NCBI RefSeq assembly: GCF_023091745.1
Contig: NC_068910.1
Span: 47,355,272-47,419,271 of the forward strand
Length of the DNA stretch: 64,000 bases
Reading direction: 5' to 3'
Origin: Budorcas taxicolor
Lineage: Eukaryota > Chordata > Mammalia > Artiodactyla > Bovidae
Every line of letters begins with the position of its first letter. Within the stretch, counting starts at the first letter, position 1. This document shows, in pieces, positions 10,925 through 23,639 of the stretch. The notes under the pieces are model-generated. The model had not been told where the DNA came from, did not search any database, and saw nothing but the letters and a program-made list of their open reading frames with translations. A program made the translations under genes and the position numbers.

Positions 10925-11600
10925 CATGTACCCCAAGGTTCATTGCAGCACTATTTATAATAGCCAGGACATGGACAGAACCTAGATGTCCATCAACAGA
11001 TGAATGGATAAAGAAGTTGTGGTTCAAATATACAGTGGAATATTAGCCATAAAAACGAATGGAACTGAATCAGTTGTAGTGAGGTGAATGGACCTAGACT
11101 CTGTCATACAGAGTGAAATAAGTCAGAAAGAGAAAAAGAAATATCATACATTTATGCATATGTATGGAATCTAGAAAAATGGTATGATGAACCTATTTGC
11201 AGGGCAGGAATAGAGACACAGATGTGGAGAATGGACCTATGGATACAGTGAGGGAATGAGATGGTGGGATGAATTGGGAGAGTAGTATTACATATTTAGA
11301 CTACCATATGTAAGATAGATAACTAGTAGGAAGCTGCTGTGTAATAGGGGGAGCTCAGCTCAGTGCTCTGTGATGAACTAGAGGGGTGGGAGGGAGGCTC
11401 CAGGGGGAGGGGTATATGTTTACTTATAGCTGATTCATGTTGTTGTATCAGTTCAGTTCAGTTCAGTTCAGTCACTCAGTCATGTCTGACTCTTTGTGAC
11501 CCCATGAATCGCAGCACGCCAGGCCTCCCTGTTGTATAGCAGAAACCAACACAACATTGTAAAGCAATTGTCCTCCAATTAAAAATAAATTAAAAATAAA
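10925..11600 (+). mobile_element. L1, 5'-truncated, with 3' UTR
   Basis: ATGTACCCCAAGGTTCATTG, TGTCCATCAACAGATGAATG, the 3' UTR GGTGGGAGGGAGGCTCCAGG and AACATTGTAAAGCAATTGTC identify a ruminant L1 end. It is interrupted at 11449-11529 by a BovB fragment and ends in an AATAAATT-rich tail. Confidence 0.88.
11449..11529 (-). mobile_element. BovB/ART2-type 3' end inserted in L1
   Basis: 81 bp of antisense BovB 3' end (repeated CAGTT units, GTCATGTCTGACTCTTTGTG, GCAGCACGCCAGGCCTCCCTG). TGTTGTAT occurs exactly on both sides (11441-11448 and 11530-11537), the target-site duplication. Confidence 0.9.
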
Positions 11601-11629
11601 AAATAAATTTAAAAAATGGAATATGGGAA

Positions 11630-11748
11630 ATTCCCTGGCAGTCCCGTGGTTAGGACTCTGCGTGTTCTCTGTAGAGGGCATAGGTTCAATTCCTGGTCAG
11701 GGCGCTAAGATCCTGCAAGGTGCATGATGCAGTTAAAAAAAAAACAAC
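11630..11748 (+). mobile_element. CHR-1 SINE
   Basis: TTCCCTGGCAGTCCCGTGGTTAGGACTC head, GGTTCAATTCCTGGTCAGGG, then CTAAGATCCTGCAAG and an A tail. Confidence 0.78.
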
Positions 11749-12339
11749 CCACAAAAGACAAAAAAATCAGAATGTAGTTTTGAAAAAATTTCGGATTTTG
11801 CCAAGAATTTACTATTTCTGTCTTTTTTTTTTTTACTTAGTATTTAAAGTCTTTTTCTCTGCAGAAAGCATGTCTTCACTTGCTTTACTATTTTTGAGTT
11901 TAGTGAACCGTAATTTTTTAAACGAAAAATTGGAGTAAATTGTGATGTCTATTTAGGAAGGAAAACTGCACTAGGATGTAGAGAAGTTCAAGAAAAAGAT
12001 GGCCAGTGGTGATCATATTTCTCCTCGGGGCTTTGACATGGACTTTACTTGGAGGTCATAAAGGAGTGTTTGGGGATGTTTTGTAGAAAGAGCCTTATCT
12101 GGAGGAGCCATCTGAAAAGGTTCAGGCCGGTTCATTTTTCTTATGGCCAGAGCATTTTACAGCTTCATCACAGGTTATAGCTGGGTGTTTTGAGGTTCTT
12201 CTAGAAACTGTCTGGATTCTAGGAGACTGGCTTAGATGACTTATTTGGTGCCTGGTGGTGACTGAAGATCTCTGCTCTGGGCTGAATGGTGAATCTTAAG
12301 TATGAACCAATAGCCAAGACAGAACAAAGCTGCCAACAT
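11749..12339. other. No assigned feature
   Basis: AT-rich and unassigned. The 72-codon frame at 11720-11938 runs out of the SINE tail and has no recognisable domain. Confidence 0.45.
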
Positions 12340-14440
12340 GCATGATAGAGGGAGAGAAAACAAAACAACAGCAATAACAAAAACAGGGCAGAAAAAGGAA
12401 CTCAGAGAACAAATAAGACAGTGGACCTAGAGTAGCAAAAGAAAAGATAAACAGCAAACCCCAGAATCATGAAACTTCTGAGAGACTTGAAGATACTGTA
12501 CCAGTAAGAAGAAAGGAAATGCAATGAAACAGGAACATTTAGAGTGCATGGGACGCTCTGTTGGGCATTTAAAATATGACCGAAGATGAAGGGAAGAGTC
12601 CAGTTGACTGTTTGGAAAATAAACATGAGGAAATATATTAGGATTAATATATACATGTATTATAAAAAGATAAAATGGGAGACAAATTATAAGAAAAAGA
12701 GGATCAATTCTGGAAGTACAGCATTCACTAAAAGTTCCAGAAGTAGAGCAGAGAAAATGGAGGGGGAGAGATTATTAAAGAAGTAATACAAGAAAACCCT
12801 CAGAATTGGAGAAAAATAATGCCCAGATTGAAATGCTAAATTAAGTGCCCAGCACAATGGATGAAAAAACAGGCAAAGAAGTCATGTTAATTTCAAAACA
12901 TTGATGATGACAAGAAGATTGGAGAGAGAGAAAGGGAGAAAGAGAACAGTTCACTTACAAAGGAATGAAAATCAGATAGAGATATTAGGCTTCTTAATAA
13001 TAACACTCAGTACTAGAAGATGGTGAAATTATGCTTCAAGATTCCCTGCTATGATCAAATAAAATGGTGATGATGGTAAAAATCATTTCCAATATACAAA
13101 CAATAGCTAATTTCTATTGACTCTTTACAAAGTGTTAGGAAATAAGCTAAATTTTTCACATTGACCTTCATGTTTAATGCTCCCAACAAAGTTATGTTTT
13201 ATTATTATTCCCATTTTACATATGAAGAAGCTGAAGCACAACATGGTTAACTAACTTGTTAAAGGTCAAGCAGAGAGTAAACTTTGGAGGCAAAATGAAT
13301 ATCCAAAAAATTATGAAAATACTTGGATCAGGCAGTAAGATGTTAATGTTATATCTGTCACATAGGGTAAGAGAGTAAAAAGAAGAAAATAATAAAAAGA
13401 ATTTGACAAAGATTCCTCCATTTTAGGTGCAAAAGGATTATCAATCAAGAAGGAAAAGGGAAAAAAGTTTTGTACCACTAACTGTTTTACCCCTGTGCTA
13501 ATGAGTCTTGTGGCAAAGTTTTTGCCACTGGTGAATGTGTGATCCTTTGCATTCGCCATGATACTGGGCACCAAAAGAAATACTCAACTACTGATGAAGC
13601 CAGCTTATATCCAGATGTGTTCTGCTGTGAATGAAGCCTATTTGCACCTTGAGCCCCACTCACCTTGTGAAGCAGGAGTGGCAGTTCAAGGTGAAAGCAT
13701 CCAGGGTGTTTTGGCAGCCCCTGGAGAGGCGGGGTGTGTCCCTTGAGGAAACAATTTAATTTACCTTTTTCCAAGTAAGACTGTGTTGGTTAACAGAGTC
13801 TTGGTGAAAAGTCACTATGAGCAAAGAAGGCTTTCAGGAAGAGAGTGAATCACCTTGGTTACTGTAGCTGATAACCATCTTTGATAATCTTCAAGATAGG
13901 CAGAATAAAAAAAAAATTTAGGGGAAATCTGATGCATTTGGGCATTTGGGAAAATTATTGTTAGACTTGTGATCTTTTAGATCGCTTGAAAAAAATACCA
14001 TAGAAAATGAAACAAACAAAAACTGGGGGAAAATAAAAAACTGTAAAGAGAAGGAAGCAAATCATAAAGCCACTTGGCTCACCAGTGAATAATACTTACA
14101 TTGGCTATTTGTTCCACCAAAAAAGTTGTGATTTAACCGTATTGCAAAGATGAAGAAGAGGAAGCAGGTGGTCATGACATGTAACAGCATGAAACTCTCA
14201 AATACCATAACTGGAAATTAACTGACATGCTCTAAAACAGATAGACCTAGAAGAGGCAACAAGAACCTCCTTCTTAGAAATGTGAGACCAAGTATGAGAA
14301 GAAGCAGCTGAAAGAGTGGAAAAGTAGACGCTTCTGAGGAAGGACAGAGCAAGGGTGGGGGTGGAGATCAGTGGGGCAGAGAACTTTCTTTTAACGCTAT
14401 TTATTTTTGAATTATGTGTCTGTATTATTCTTTTAATCAT
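12340..14440 (+). mobile_element. HAL1/L1M-like ancient LINE, interrupted
   Basis: A-rich sequence with several HAL1/L1M-type phrases (TTCACTTACAAAGGAATGAAAATCAG-like, CACTTGGCTCACCAGTGAATAA). A MIR lies at 13115-13290, and 13490-13770 may be unrelated. Boundaries are rough and there is no open frame of note. Confidence 0.42.
13115..13290 (-). mobile_element. MIR SINE
   Basis: Antisense MIR core: AAAGTGTTAGGAAATAAGCT, ATTATTCCCATTTTACATAT, GAAGAAGCTGAAGCACA and AACTTGTTAAAGGTCA-like runs follow the MIR consensus order. Confidence 0.7.
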
Positions 14441-15379
14441 TTTTTTTTACAATAGAAAGTGTTTTCACATATTTCAAAATTCAAATGGTACAGTAAAAAG
14501 TCTGCCTTTTCTCTCACTCTTTCCTACCTGGCTCCCCCCTGCAAAAACATCCAATATTTTTCCCTTGTGTATTGTTCCAAAAATAATTTAATTGTATTTA
14601 ATCTTCATTTTATTAAAGTGAATATTAGTTTAAAAGGAGCTAAGGCAAAAAGAAAATCTACTGAGGTATGTAGTTGACATGGTCCAATAAAATAAATTTT
14701 ATCTTAGTGCAGTGAAGTGACTTTTGCAGAAAATTAATAGAATGTCCTAATTCATTGACATCATCAATAGTAATTCATACCATTGCTTTAATAACATTTT
14801 TTAAAGAAGTAATTCTGTCATTACATTAAAAATCAACAAATTTGCAGTAATGACAACTTCTCTTTCCTTTCTAGAGGCATGGGCCTCAGATTTTAAGTGT
14901 CTTATATTTGCTGCCACTTTTAGAAGGGAAAGATGCTGACTTCAAGCCAAATGTTCTGTATCTTACACTTGATAATAGATCCCTCTCCCAGAGCTAATGG
15001 TATGTTTAGCTGCAGGTTTACCTAAAAGTCAATTACAAATATTGGTAAAGACAAGATGCAATTTGCGGGCAGCCTACCTTGCTATTAAGTACAAGGTGTT
15101 TTATCCAGTCTTGTTAAACACTTTCCACAGGGCTCTAAGGATTCATTCCCAAGCATGAAGTCTAGCAGGTAGAGGAGGCTGAGGTGGAGATGGGGTGGGG
15201 AAACATCTCAAAGGCTGCCTTGTTTAACTGTAGAGGAGGTGAGAGAAGCCCAGTCCTTATAACTCTGTGACCATCGCATCGTTTACCACATCCACAACAA
15301 AGCAAGCTCCAGATAGTCTGTTAAAATCCTGTGTGTTCTTTTATTAATTCATTCAAACATCACCTTGTATTGATTGCCT
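14441..15379. other. No assigned feature
   Basis: AT-rich sequence without a recognisable element. The short overlapping frames at 14355-14677 have no domain. Confidence 0.45.
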
Positions 15380-18364
15380 CAGTTCAGTTCAGTTCAGTCC
15401 CTCAGTCGTGTCCAACTCTTTGCGACCCCACGAACCGCAGCACGCCAGGCCTCCCTGTCCAACACCAACTGCCGGAGTTTACCCAAACCCATGTCCATTG
15501 AGTGGGTGATGCCATCCAACCATCTCATCCTCTGTTGTCCTCTCTCTTCCTGCCCTGAGTCTTCCCCAGCATCAGGGTCTTTTCAGATGAGTCAGCTCTT
15601 TGCATCAGGTGTTCAAAGTATTCGAGTTTCAGCTTCAACATCAGTCCTTCCAATGAACACCCAGGACTGATCTTCTTTAGGATGAACTGGTTGGATCTAC
15701 ATGTAGTCCAAGGGACTCTCAAGACTCTTCTCCAACACCACAGTTCAAAAGCATCAATTCCTCGGCACTCAGCTTTCTTTATAGTCCAACTCTCACCATC
15801 CATACATGACTACTGGAAAAACCTTAGCCTTGACTAGACAGACGTTTGTTGACAAAGTGATGTCTCTGCTTTTTAATATGCTGTCTAGGTTGGTCATAAC
15901 TTTCCTTCCAAGGAGTAAATGTCTTTTAATTTCACAGCTGCAATCACCATCAGCAGTGATTTTGGAGCCCAAGAAAATAGCCACTGTTTTCACTGTTTCC
16001 CATGAAGTGATGGGACCAGATGCCGCGATCTTAGTTTTCTGAATGTTGAGCTTTAAGCCAACTTTTTCACTCTCCTCTTTCACTTTCATCAAGAGGCTTT
16101 TTAGTTCTTCTTCACTTTCTGCCATAAGGGTGGTGTCATCTGCATATCTGAGGTTATTGATATTTCTCCCAGCAGTCTTGATTCCAGCTTGTGCTTCTTC
16201 CAGCCCAGTGTTTCTCATGATGTACTCTGCATAGCAGTTAAATAAGCAGGGTGACAATATACAGCCTTGATGTACTCCTTTTCCTATTTGGAACCAGTCT
16301 GTTGTTCCATGTCCAGTTCTAACTGTTACTTCCTGATCTGCATATAGGTTTCTCAAGAGGCAAGTCAGGTGGTCTGGTATTCCCATCTCCTTCAGAATTT
16401 TCCAGTTTATTGTGATCCACACAGTCAAAGGCTTTGGCATAGTCAATAAAGCAAAAGTAGATGTTTTTTTGGAACTCTCTTGCTTTTTTGATGATCAAGC
16501 AGATGTTGGCAAGTTGATCTCTGATTCCCCTGCCTTTTCTAAAACCAGCTTGAACATCTGGAAGTTCACAGTTCATGTATTGCTGAAGTCTGGCTTGGAG
16601 AATTTTGAGCATTAGTTTACTAGTGTGTGAGATGAGTGCAATTGTGCTGTAGTTTGAGCATTCCTTGGCATTGCCTTTCTTTAGGATTGGAATGAAAACT
16701 GACCTTTTCCAGTCCTGTGGCCGCTGCTGAGTTTTCCAAATTTGCTGGCATATTGAGTGCAGCACTTTCACAGCATCATCTTTCAGGATTTGAAATAGCT
16801 CAACTGGAATTCCATCACTTCCATTAGCTTTGTTCGTAGTGATCCTTCCTAAGGCCCAGTTGACTTCACACTCCAAGATGTCTGGCTCTAGGTGAGTGAT
16901 CACACCATTGTGATTATCTGGGTTGTGAAGATCTTTTTTGTACAGTTCTTCTGTGTATTCTTGCCACCTCTTCTTAATATGTTCTGCTTCTGTTAGGTCT
17001 ATACCATTTCTGTCCTTTATCGAGCCCATCTTTGCATGAAATGTTCCCTTGATATCTCTAATTCTCTTGAAGTGATCTCTAGTCTTTCCCATTCTGTTGT
17101 TTTCCTCTATTTCTTTGCACTGATCACTGAGGAAGGCTTTCTTATCTCTCCTTGCTCTTCTTTGGAACTCTGCATTCAGATGCTTATATCTTTCCTTCTC
17201 TCCTTTGCTTTTCGCTTCTCTTCTTTTCACAACTATTTGTAAGCCCTCCCCAGACAGCCATTTTGCTTTTCTGCATTTCTTTTCCACGGGGATGGTCTTG
17301 ATCCCTGTCTCCTGTACAATGTCATGAACCTCCATCCATAGTTCATCAGGCACTCTATCTATCAGATCTAGTCCCTTAAATCTTTTTCTCACTTCTACTG
17401 TATAATCATAAGGGATTTGATTTAGGTTATACCTGAATGGTCTAGCGGTTTTCCCTACTTTCTTCAATTTAAGTCTGAATTTGGCAATAAGGAGTTCATG
17501 ATCTGAGCCACAGTCAGCTCCCGGTCTTGTTTTGCTGGCTGTGTAGAGCTTCTCCATCTTTGGCTGCAAAAAATATAATCAATCTGATTTCGGTGTTGAC
17601 CATCTGGTGATGTCCATGTGTAGAGTCTTCTCTTGTGTTGTTGGAAGAGGGTGTTTGCTATGACCAGTGCATTCTTTTGGCAGAACTCTATTAGTCTTTG
17701 CCCTGCTTCATTCCGCATTCCAAGGCCAAATTTGCCTGTTACTCCAGGTGTTTCTTGACTTCCTCCTTTTGCATTCCAGTCCCCTATAATGAAAAGGACA
17801 TCTTTTGGGGGTGTTAGTTCTAGAAGGTCTTGTAGGTCTTCATAGAACTGTTCAACTTCAGTTTCTTCAGCATTACTGGTCAGGGCATAGACTTGGATTA
17901 CTGTGATATTGAATTGTTAGCCTTGGAAATGAACGGAAATTATTTTGTCGTTTTTGAGATTGCATCCAAGTACTGCATTTTGGACTCTTTTGTTGACTAT
18001 GATGGCTACTCCATTTCTTCTAAGGGATTCTTGCCCACAGTAATAGATATAATGGTCATCTGAGTTAAATTCACCCATTCCAGTCCATCTTAGTTTGCTG
18101 ATTCCTAGAATGTCGATGTTCACTCTTGCCATCTCCTGTTTGACCACTTACAATTTGCCTTGATTCATGGACCTAACATTCCAGGTTCCTATGCAATATT
18201 CCTCTTTACAGCATCAGACCTTGCTTCTATCACCAGTCCCATCCACAAGTGAGTGTTGTTTTTTTTTTTTTTTTGCTTTGGCTCCATCCCTTCATTCTTT
18301 CTGGAGTTATTTCTCTACTGATCTCCAGTAGCATATTGGGCACCTAGCGACCTGGGGAGTTCCT
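15380..18364 (-). mobile_element. BovB LINE, about 3.0 kb, defective
   Basis: Longest BovB copy here. From the right on the minus strand: 5' region, endonuclease pieces (NIDILGISKLRWTG; RNQIDYIFCS; CGSDHELLIAKF), RT motif A (FIDYAKAFDCVDHNKL), motif C ([16 protein letters not shown]) and the 3' end with CTGAACTGAACTGA repeats. Frames are open at 16319-17569, 15793-16446 and 15525-15803 but shifted relative to one another near 16400 and 15800, and the endonuclease region is also interrupted, so it is non-functional. A long T run at about 18250-18274 lies inside it. Confidence 0.95.
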
Positions 18365-19918
18365 ACCTTGTGCCAGTGCTGGGTTACATTTAGGAACTAG
18401 ACAGAGGAGGAGAGGCAGACAAGGGCTGGTTGGCAAGATATTCTTTATTTTTTGTGATGCCAGCTAACCAAAGTACTTCATGAAGTCATAAATTCTGGAA
18501 CAGGAAGCTTCTTCAGACATTATCTTTCCAGCTGGGGCCCAGTAAAATTAAACAACTAGCCCAGAGGCTCACTGGTATTTGCTGAACTGAGATGAAAACC
18601 GCCTTCTAACCTGGTTGGCTCCATGTGATAGATTATCAAAGTTGCGAAAGATTTGTAGACAATGACATTCTATAGGTCTCTTCACAGTAAGTTTCTGGAA
18701 ACATGACTGCATGGGCTTCTTGACTTTTTCAGACTGAACAACTCACTGAACATCTATGTCAAGGGGAAGGGAATTACCCTCAGGGATCAGGAACCTCCCT
18801 GACCCTCTAGGCCAGCTGCAGAGCCGTGGCAGTAAGAGCCCCAGAAAGTGGTGGCTGGACAGCAGAAACTGTGAAGGGAGAATCTGAAAGTGCAAAAACT
18901 GGAGATAAAAAGTCTCTAGTAACATCCATGGAATGTGGAGGAAAGAAGGAAAAGCAGCGGAAAGAAGGGACGGGAGCCCTTAAGTTTGTCACACACTAAG
19001 GAGGAACTCTATTGGAACTACTGTGTTCACAGGTCCATGAGAAAGGAAGACATTGTCCCCAAAGGAAAAGCGTATCGTTTTATATACTGTAGATGAGGAT
19101 GAGAAGCTTTCTCCTACCTCCTCAAGAGCTTCTGATCCACAGGGAATAAAGCAAGCGTGCCCCTTTCAGAAGTAAATGGTAGACAGATTACATTTTTGAA
19201 AGAGAGAGAAAGTACATCTCACTCAATTTTCAGAAGTAAAAATTAGGAACCTGAAACTCTAGCATGTGCGGTTGACAGCAGAACATAGTCATTTGTTGAC
19301 AGTTGACAGTAGACAGTAATTTGTTTGGCACTATTGCTAGTTCAGTCGCTGGAATGAACAAGCGTGGGAGTAGTGTGAGGGGGGTCAAAAGGAAGAGAAG
19401 CAAATCTGAAGGGAGAAGGATAGGGTTAAGACATAAAGAAATGGGAAGAACAAGGGTGGCGGATGGAGACCCAAAGAGAAAGAGAAGGAAGGAAAGGAAC
19501 ACACTCTCAAGTGAGATTTCAAAGGAAGAGCATGAAGATTCCTCATCTGCTGCTAAACCTCCCTGCCCCATCCCCAGTAGCTGGCGAGTCCAAGAATTCT
19601 GGTTCTGCCATTTCCCACTTAGATGAATCAAGCTCTCCAACCTAGCATCCACCCTACCACCACCTCCACCCCCACGAAATCATTAAAATCTCTATTTTCT
19701 TTAGCTGGTGTCCACATTACCAGACTTCTGCTGAAGCTTTCCTTTAGCTCTTGTGCCTAAAGAATATTGTAAAACTGTCTACCCTTCACACATTTCTAAG
19801 TTAACACCTATTCTTTTTCATCTTAAGATTAAATAACTGCAAAGGATAAAGTCTTCCAACATACATGTGTGAGCCTTAAATATATTTTTATCAAAGTGTT
19901 CTTGTTGCAGACTTATAT
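18365..19918. other. Mostly unassigned sequence
   Basis: No exon or clear repeat. A faint MIR-like stretch (AACAACTAGCCCAGAGGCTC) lies near 18550. 19340-19540 is strongly purine-rich, which creates a K/R-rich 107-codon plus-strand frame and a complementary 140-codon frame. I do not believe either is coding. Confidence 0.4.
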
Positions 19919-20140
19919 TTTTTTAAAAAAAATTTATGTATTTATTTTGGCTGCCCTGGGTCTTTGCTGTTGCGTACATGCTTTCTCTAGTTGCAGTGAG
20001 TGGGAGCTACTCTCTAGAAGCGGCATGTGGCCTTCTCACTGTGGTGGTTTCTCTTGTTGCGGAGCGTGGGCTCTAGGCATGTGGGCTTCAGTAGTAGGAA
20101 TGTCTTTGTTCAGAGTGGAGGCTGGCCACATCCAACAGTC
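19919..20140 (-). mobile_element. CHR-2 SINE
   Basis: Antisense CHR-2: A/T tail at left, then GGCTGCCCTGGGTCTTTGCT, TGCGGAGCGTGGGCTCTAGG and GGCTTCAGTAGTAGG. The tRNA head is missing. Confidence 0.75.
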
Positions 20141-20239
20141 CTAGGGTAGGGCTGGCCACGCCAGAAAGACTAATCTTATGGGTCTTGCATTATCAGTTGA
20201 CCTGGGGACTAAGTTCAACCATACAGGCTATGACACAAT

Positions 20240-20595
20240 CAAGCATGCCTGTGTAAACTTACAAGAACTTTGAACAGCGGGCTTCCCTAGTTGATGATAC
20301 TTGAAGTGTATTGTCACACAGCGATGTTCGGAGGGGAGCATGCCCTAACTCCATGCGGGATAGGATGGTGGAAGCTCATGTCTGTAGCCCTCCTGGGCTC
20401 TGCCCTATGCTTCTCTTCCTTTGGCTCGTCTTAATCCGCATCCTTTCACTGCAGTAAACTGTAACCATGTGTGTAATGACTTTCAATGAATTCTGTGAGT
20501 CTTTCTAGTCAATTATCAAGCTCCCTGGTGGTTTGGGAAACCTCTGAACTTGCAGTTGGTGTCAGAACAGAGGATGGTCTTTGTGGAGACTATAT
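20240..20595 (+). repeat. Ancient interspersed repeat related to 1320-1710
   Basis: TTCTGTGAGTCTTTCTAGTC, CTGGTGGTTTGGGAAACCTC and TGCAGTTGGTGTCAGAA align in order with part of the repeat at 1320-1710. Family not named. Confidence 0.35.
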
Positions 20596-20599
20596 CCTG

Positions 20600-20765
20600 T
20601 AAGCTTGTAGTTGGCCCTAAACTCCTCACAAATATAAAACCCTGTAAGTAGAATTTCTGGGTCTTTTGTGCATTTGCAAATTTGGTCAAGATGAATAAGA
20701 TGGCCCCATAGAGATTGTCCCACATTATATTCCCACCAACAACAGAGCAGAATTTTTTTGTTAGA
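20600..20765 (-). mobile_element. Old L1M ORF2 fragment
   Basis: Diverged antisense L1 ORF2 end: a GTAGAATTTCTGGGTC and CACATTATATTCCCACCAAC pattern. Weak but ordered. Confidence 0.45.
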
Positions 20766-21394
20766 GGGTGGGGAGAAAAAAATAACCCAAGCATGGACTG
20801 TGAGAGAATAAAAAGTCATGGTGGGGCGCACCCTGGTAGACACCAGGGGGTTAAAGGCAAGGAAGTGGGGAGAGTATTCTCAGAGGTGTTTGAGGCAAGA
20901 GATGCGCAGGGGTTGAGGAAGTGGAGACAAACGGTGGCCGCATCAAGAGCAAAGCGGAACAGGACGTGATAGAGTCATGGGGCAGTAGAGTGCCATCTTC
21001 AGAACCGGGCACTCATGCTTCTGGGCGGAACCAGGGATTCCTGAGAGAAGAAAGCATTCAAGATCTTCCACTTCTTTATGTGTTGCTTCCTGATGTAAAT
21101 TTGTCTGAAGAGGAAGCTTGCGATCTTCCACTTCTCCTTCTCCTAACTTACCATGAAAAGTCTCACCTCTCAGACATCCCAAACCCTCCAGAAGCTGAAG
21201 GCAAAAGCCACACCATCTCTGGACAGAGGTAAATTTTTTAGTACACAGTCCTACACACACATTCACACCTGTACAAAATGACACACATACAAAGCTTATT
21301 AACCACAGCATGTTTGTCATAGCAAAGGTTTGGAACAACCTAACTATTTCTCAGCAGAGTGCTAGTTGAACACATTTAAGATATATTTACCCAA
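20766..21394. other. No assigned feature
   Basis: Unassigned. Contains two near copies of GATCTTCCACTTCT (21061 and 21123), a small local duplication. Confidence 0.4.
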
Positions 21395-21578
21395 GGTACA
21401 GGATGCTTGGGGCTGGTGCACGGGGATGATCCAGAGATATAATGTGGGGTGGGAGGTGGGAGGGGGGTTCAGGATTGGGAACTCATGTACACCCGTGGCT
21501 GATTCATGTCAATGTATGGCAAAACCAATACAGTATTGTAAAGCAAAATAAAGTAAAAATAAAAATTAAAAAAAAAAG
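21395..21578 (+). mobile_element. L1-BT 3' UTR end, severely 5'-truncated
   Basis: Starts within the L1 3' UTR (ACAGGATGCTTGGGGCTGGT), passes the G-rich tract and AAAACCAATACAGTATTGTA, and ends in an A-rich tail. It covers only the last ~180 bp. Confidence 0.88.
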
Positions 21579-21999
21579 AATTTTTAGTCAGAAAAAAAGC
21601 GTGAAGAAGCATTTTATGTATTTATATGAAACCATCTATATACTGCTAAAGAGAACTGGTGTTTTCTGTCAATGTATAAAAAGTACTTACACTTTTTTTT
21701 TGCAAATGCACAGAAAGATATCTCTGGAAAGATAACCAAGAATGTAATAATAGAGAGGGTAAATGGGTGACTGGAGAATGGGCTGGGAGAGAGGTTTTGA
21801 CTCTATACCCTCTAATGTCTTTTGAATTTTAAGCATGAGACATTATCTACTAATAAATAATTTAACTTAACATTTAAAAATAAAAACCAAAAATCCTTCT
21901 TCTTTGCATTCAGCTGTGGCTGACTCCTCCTCCCTTTTTTTGCTGGCTGCAAATTTCTGGAAGATATCCATCATCAAGTTAAGGAAGTTTCCTTTAATA

Positions 22000-22445
22000 T
22001 CTGTTTTGCTAGGAGATGCTTTTTAAAAAATTAATGTAAGAATAGTATTGAATTTTGTCAGCATATAGTGAGATAATGATATTTTCCCCCTTTAATCTCT
22101 GTACTGAATTGCAGTAATAGATATCTTAATGTTCAATCATCTATTTCTAGAATAAACCCACAATATATTATCCTTTCCATCCACTGCTGAGTTTAATTTG
22201 CTACTATTTTATTAGGATACTTTTTCATCCATATTCCTAAGTAAAATCAACCAATCTCCTTCTTCTAATTCACTGATTTGGTATCAGATTTATGCAAGGT
22301 TCATAAATGCAGAGATGTCCATCTTTTTCTGTGTTGTAGAATAATTTATGTAATATGAAAATTTGCTGGTTCTATTTAGTTATTTAGCCCCAGTTGCCTT
22401 GTTTAGGGTAGATCTTTGACTGCTTTTCCTTTTCAGGTTGTTTTA
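22000..22445 (-). mobile_element. Old L1M ORF2 fragment
   Basis: Antisense L1 ORF2 order is recognisable (GAATAAACCCACAATATATT; TTCATAAATGCAGAGATGTC; TGTTGTAGAATAATTTATGT) with many substitutions. Confidence 0.58.
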
Positions 22446-22477
22446 TTTTTTCTTAAATCACTTTTATCATCTATATT

Positions 22478-22684
22478 GTTGTTGTTTAGTTGTTAAGTCA
22501 TGTCTGACACTTTTGTGACCCCTTGGGCTGTAGCCCTGCAGGCTTTTCTGTCCATGGGATTTTCCAGGCAAGGATACTGGAGTGAGTTGCCATTTCCTTC
22601 TCTAGGGGATCTTTCCAACCCAGGGATCAAACCCTGGTCTCCTGTACTGGCAGGTTCTTTACTACTGAACCACCGGGGTGGAGG
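22478..22684 (-). mobile_element. Bov-tA SINE
   Basis: TGTTTAGTTGTTAAGTCATG end, BovA body and a complete antisense tRNA-like head (CTTTACTACTGAACCACCGG). Confidence 0.9.
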
Positions 22685-22797
22685 GGAGCCCTTTTCTCAT
22701 CCATACTGCCCTATAAATATTCATGTGCTCTAGTTTTCCTTATTTATTCACATGAAGTTTCACATCATTGATGCATCCTTTAGGAAACTCTTCAAAA

Positions 22798-23103
22798 GGG
22801 TTTCCTTGGTGGCTCGGTGATAAAGAATCTGCCTGCCTATACAGGAGACACAGGTTCAATCTCTGATCTGGGAAGATCCCATAGGCCACAGAGCAGCTAA
22901 GCTGTGAGCCATAACTATTGAGCCTGTGCTCCAGAGCCTGGAAACTGCAACTCCTGAGTCCATGTGAAACCCACATGCCCTAGAGCCCTTGCTCTACAAG
23001 CAGGGAAGCCACCCAGATGAAAGGCCCGCTCTCTGCAGCTAGGGAAAAGCCCTCGCAGAAACGCGGACCCAGCACAGACAATAAATAAATAAATAAAATT
23101 ATA
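22798..23103 (+). mobile_element. CHR-2 SINE
   Basis: TTTCCTTGGTGGCTCGGTGA head, repeated GAGCC/CAACT body units, GAAACGCGGACCCAGCACAG and an (AATA)n tail. Confidence 0.85.
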
Positions 23104-23407
23104 AAGAAGAATACATTAAAAAAGAAAACTCTTCCATGTTTATAATTGTTTCTCTGTTGCTAATCCTAATGTGTGTGTGTGCGCTTTTCTTTCTAATATA
23201 ATAATTTATAGTTTCCCTTTTTTTTTTTTTGGTACTTAGAGTAGGAATTATTTAGAAAAATGGACTTTAATCCCTATATGGTTCTGTTTATTTAAAAACC
23301 CCAAATAGGCAAAACTGATCTATGATGTTAGACATTAGTATATTGGCTAACTTTTGGAAGGAAGAGGATTGGGAGGGGAGATAATGAAGGCTTCTGGATC
23401 CTTGCTT

Positions 23408-23626
23408 GCATGCGTGCTGAGTTGCTTCAGTCGTGTCCGACTGTTTGTGAGTCTATGGATGGTAGCCCACCAGGTTCCTCAGTCCATGGGATTCTCCAGG
23501 CAAGTATACTGGAGTGGGTTGTCATGCCCTCCTCCAGGAGATCTTCCCAACCAAGGGATCAAACCTACATCTCTTATGTCTCCTACATCGGTGGGTTCTT
23601 TACCACTAGCGCCGCGTGGGAAGCCC
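23408..23626 (-). mobile_element. Bov-tA SINE, full length
   Basis: TGCTGAGTTGCTTCAGTCGTG end through the BovA body to an antisense tRNA-like head (TTCTTTACCACTAGCGCC). Confidence 0.9.
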
Positions 23627-23639
23627 TTCTGTGTCCTTA

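Noticed and set aside
19303..19652. K/R-rich 107-codon plus frame and 140-codon minus frame
   Set aside because: Both come from one purine-rich tract; no domain, splice sites or start context of note.
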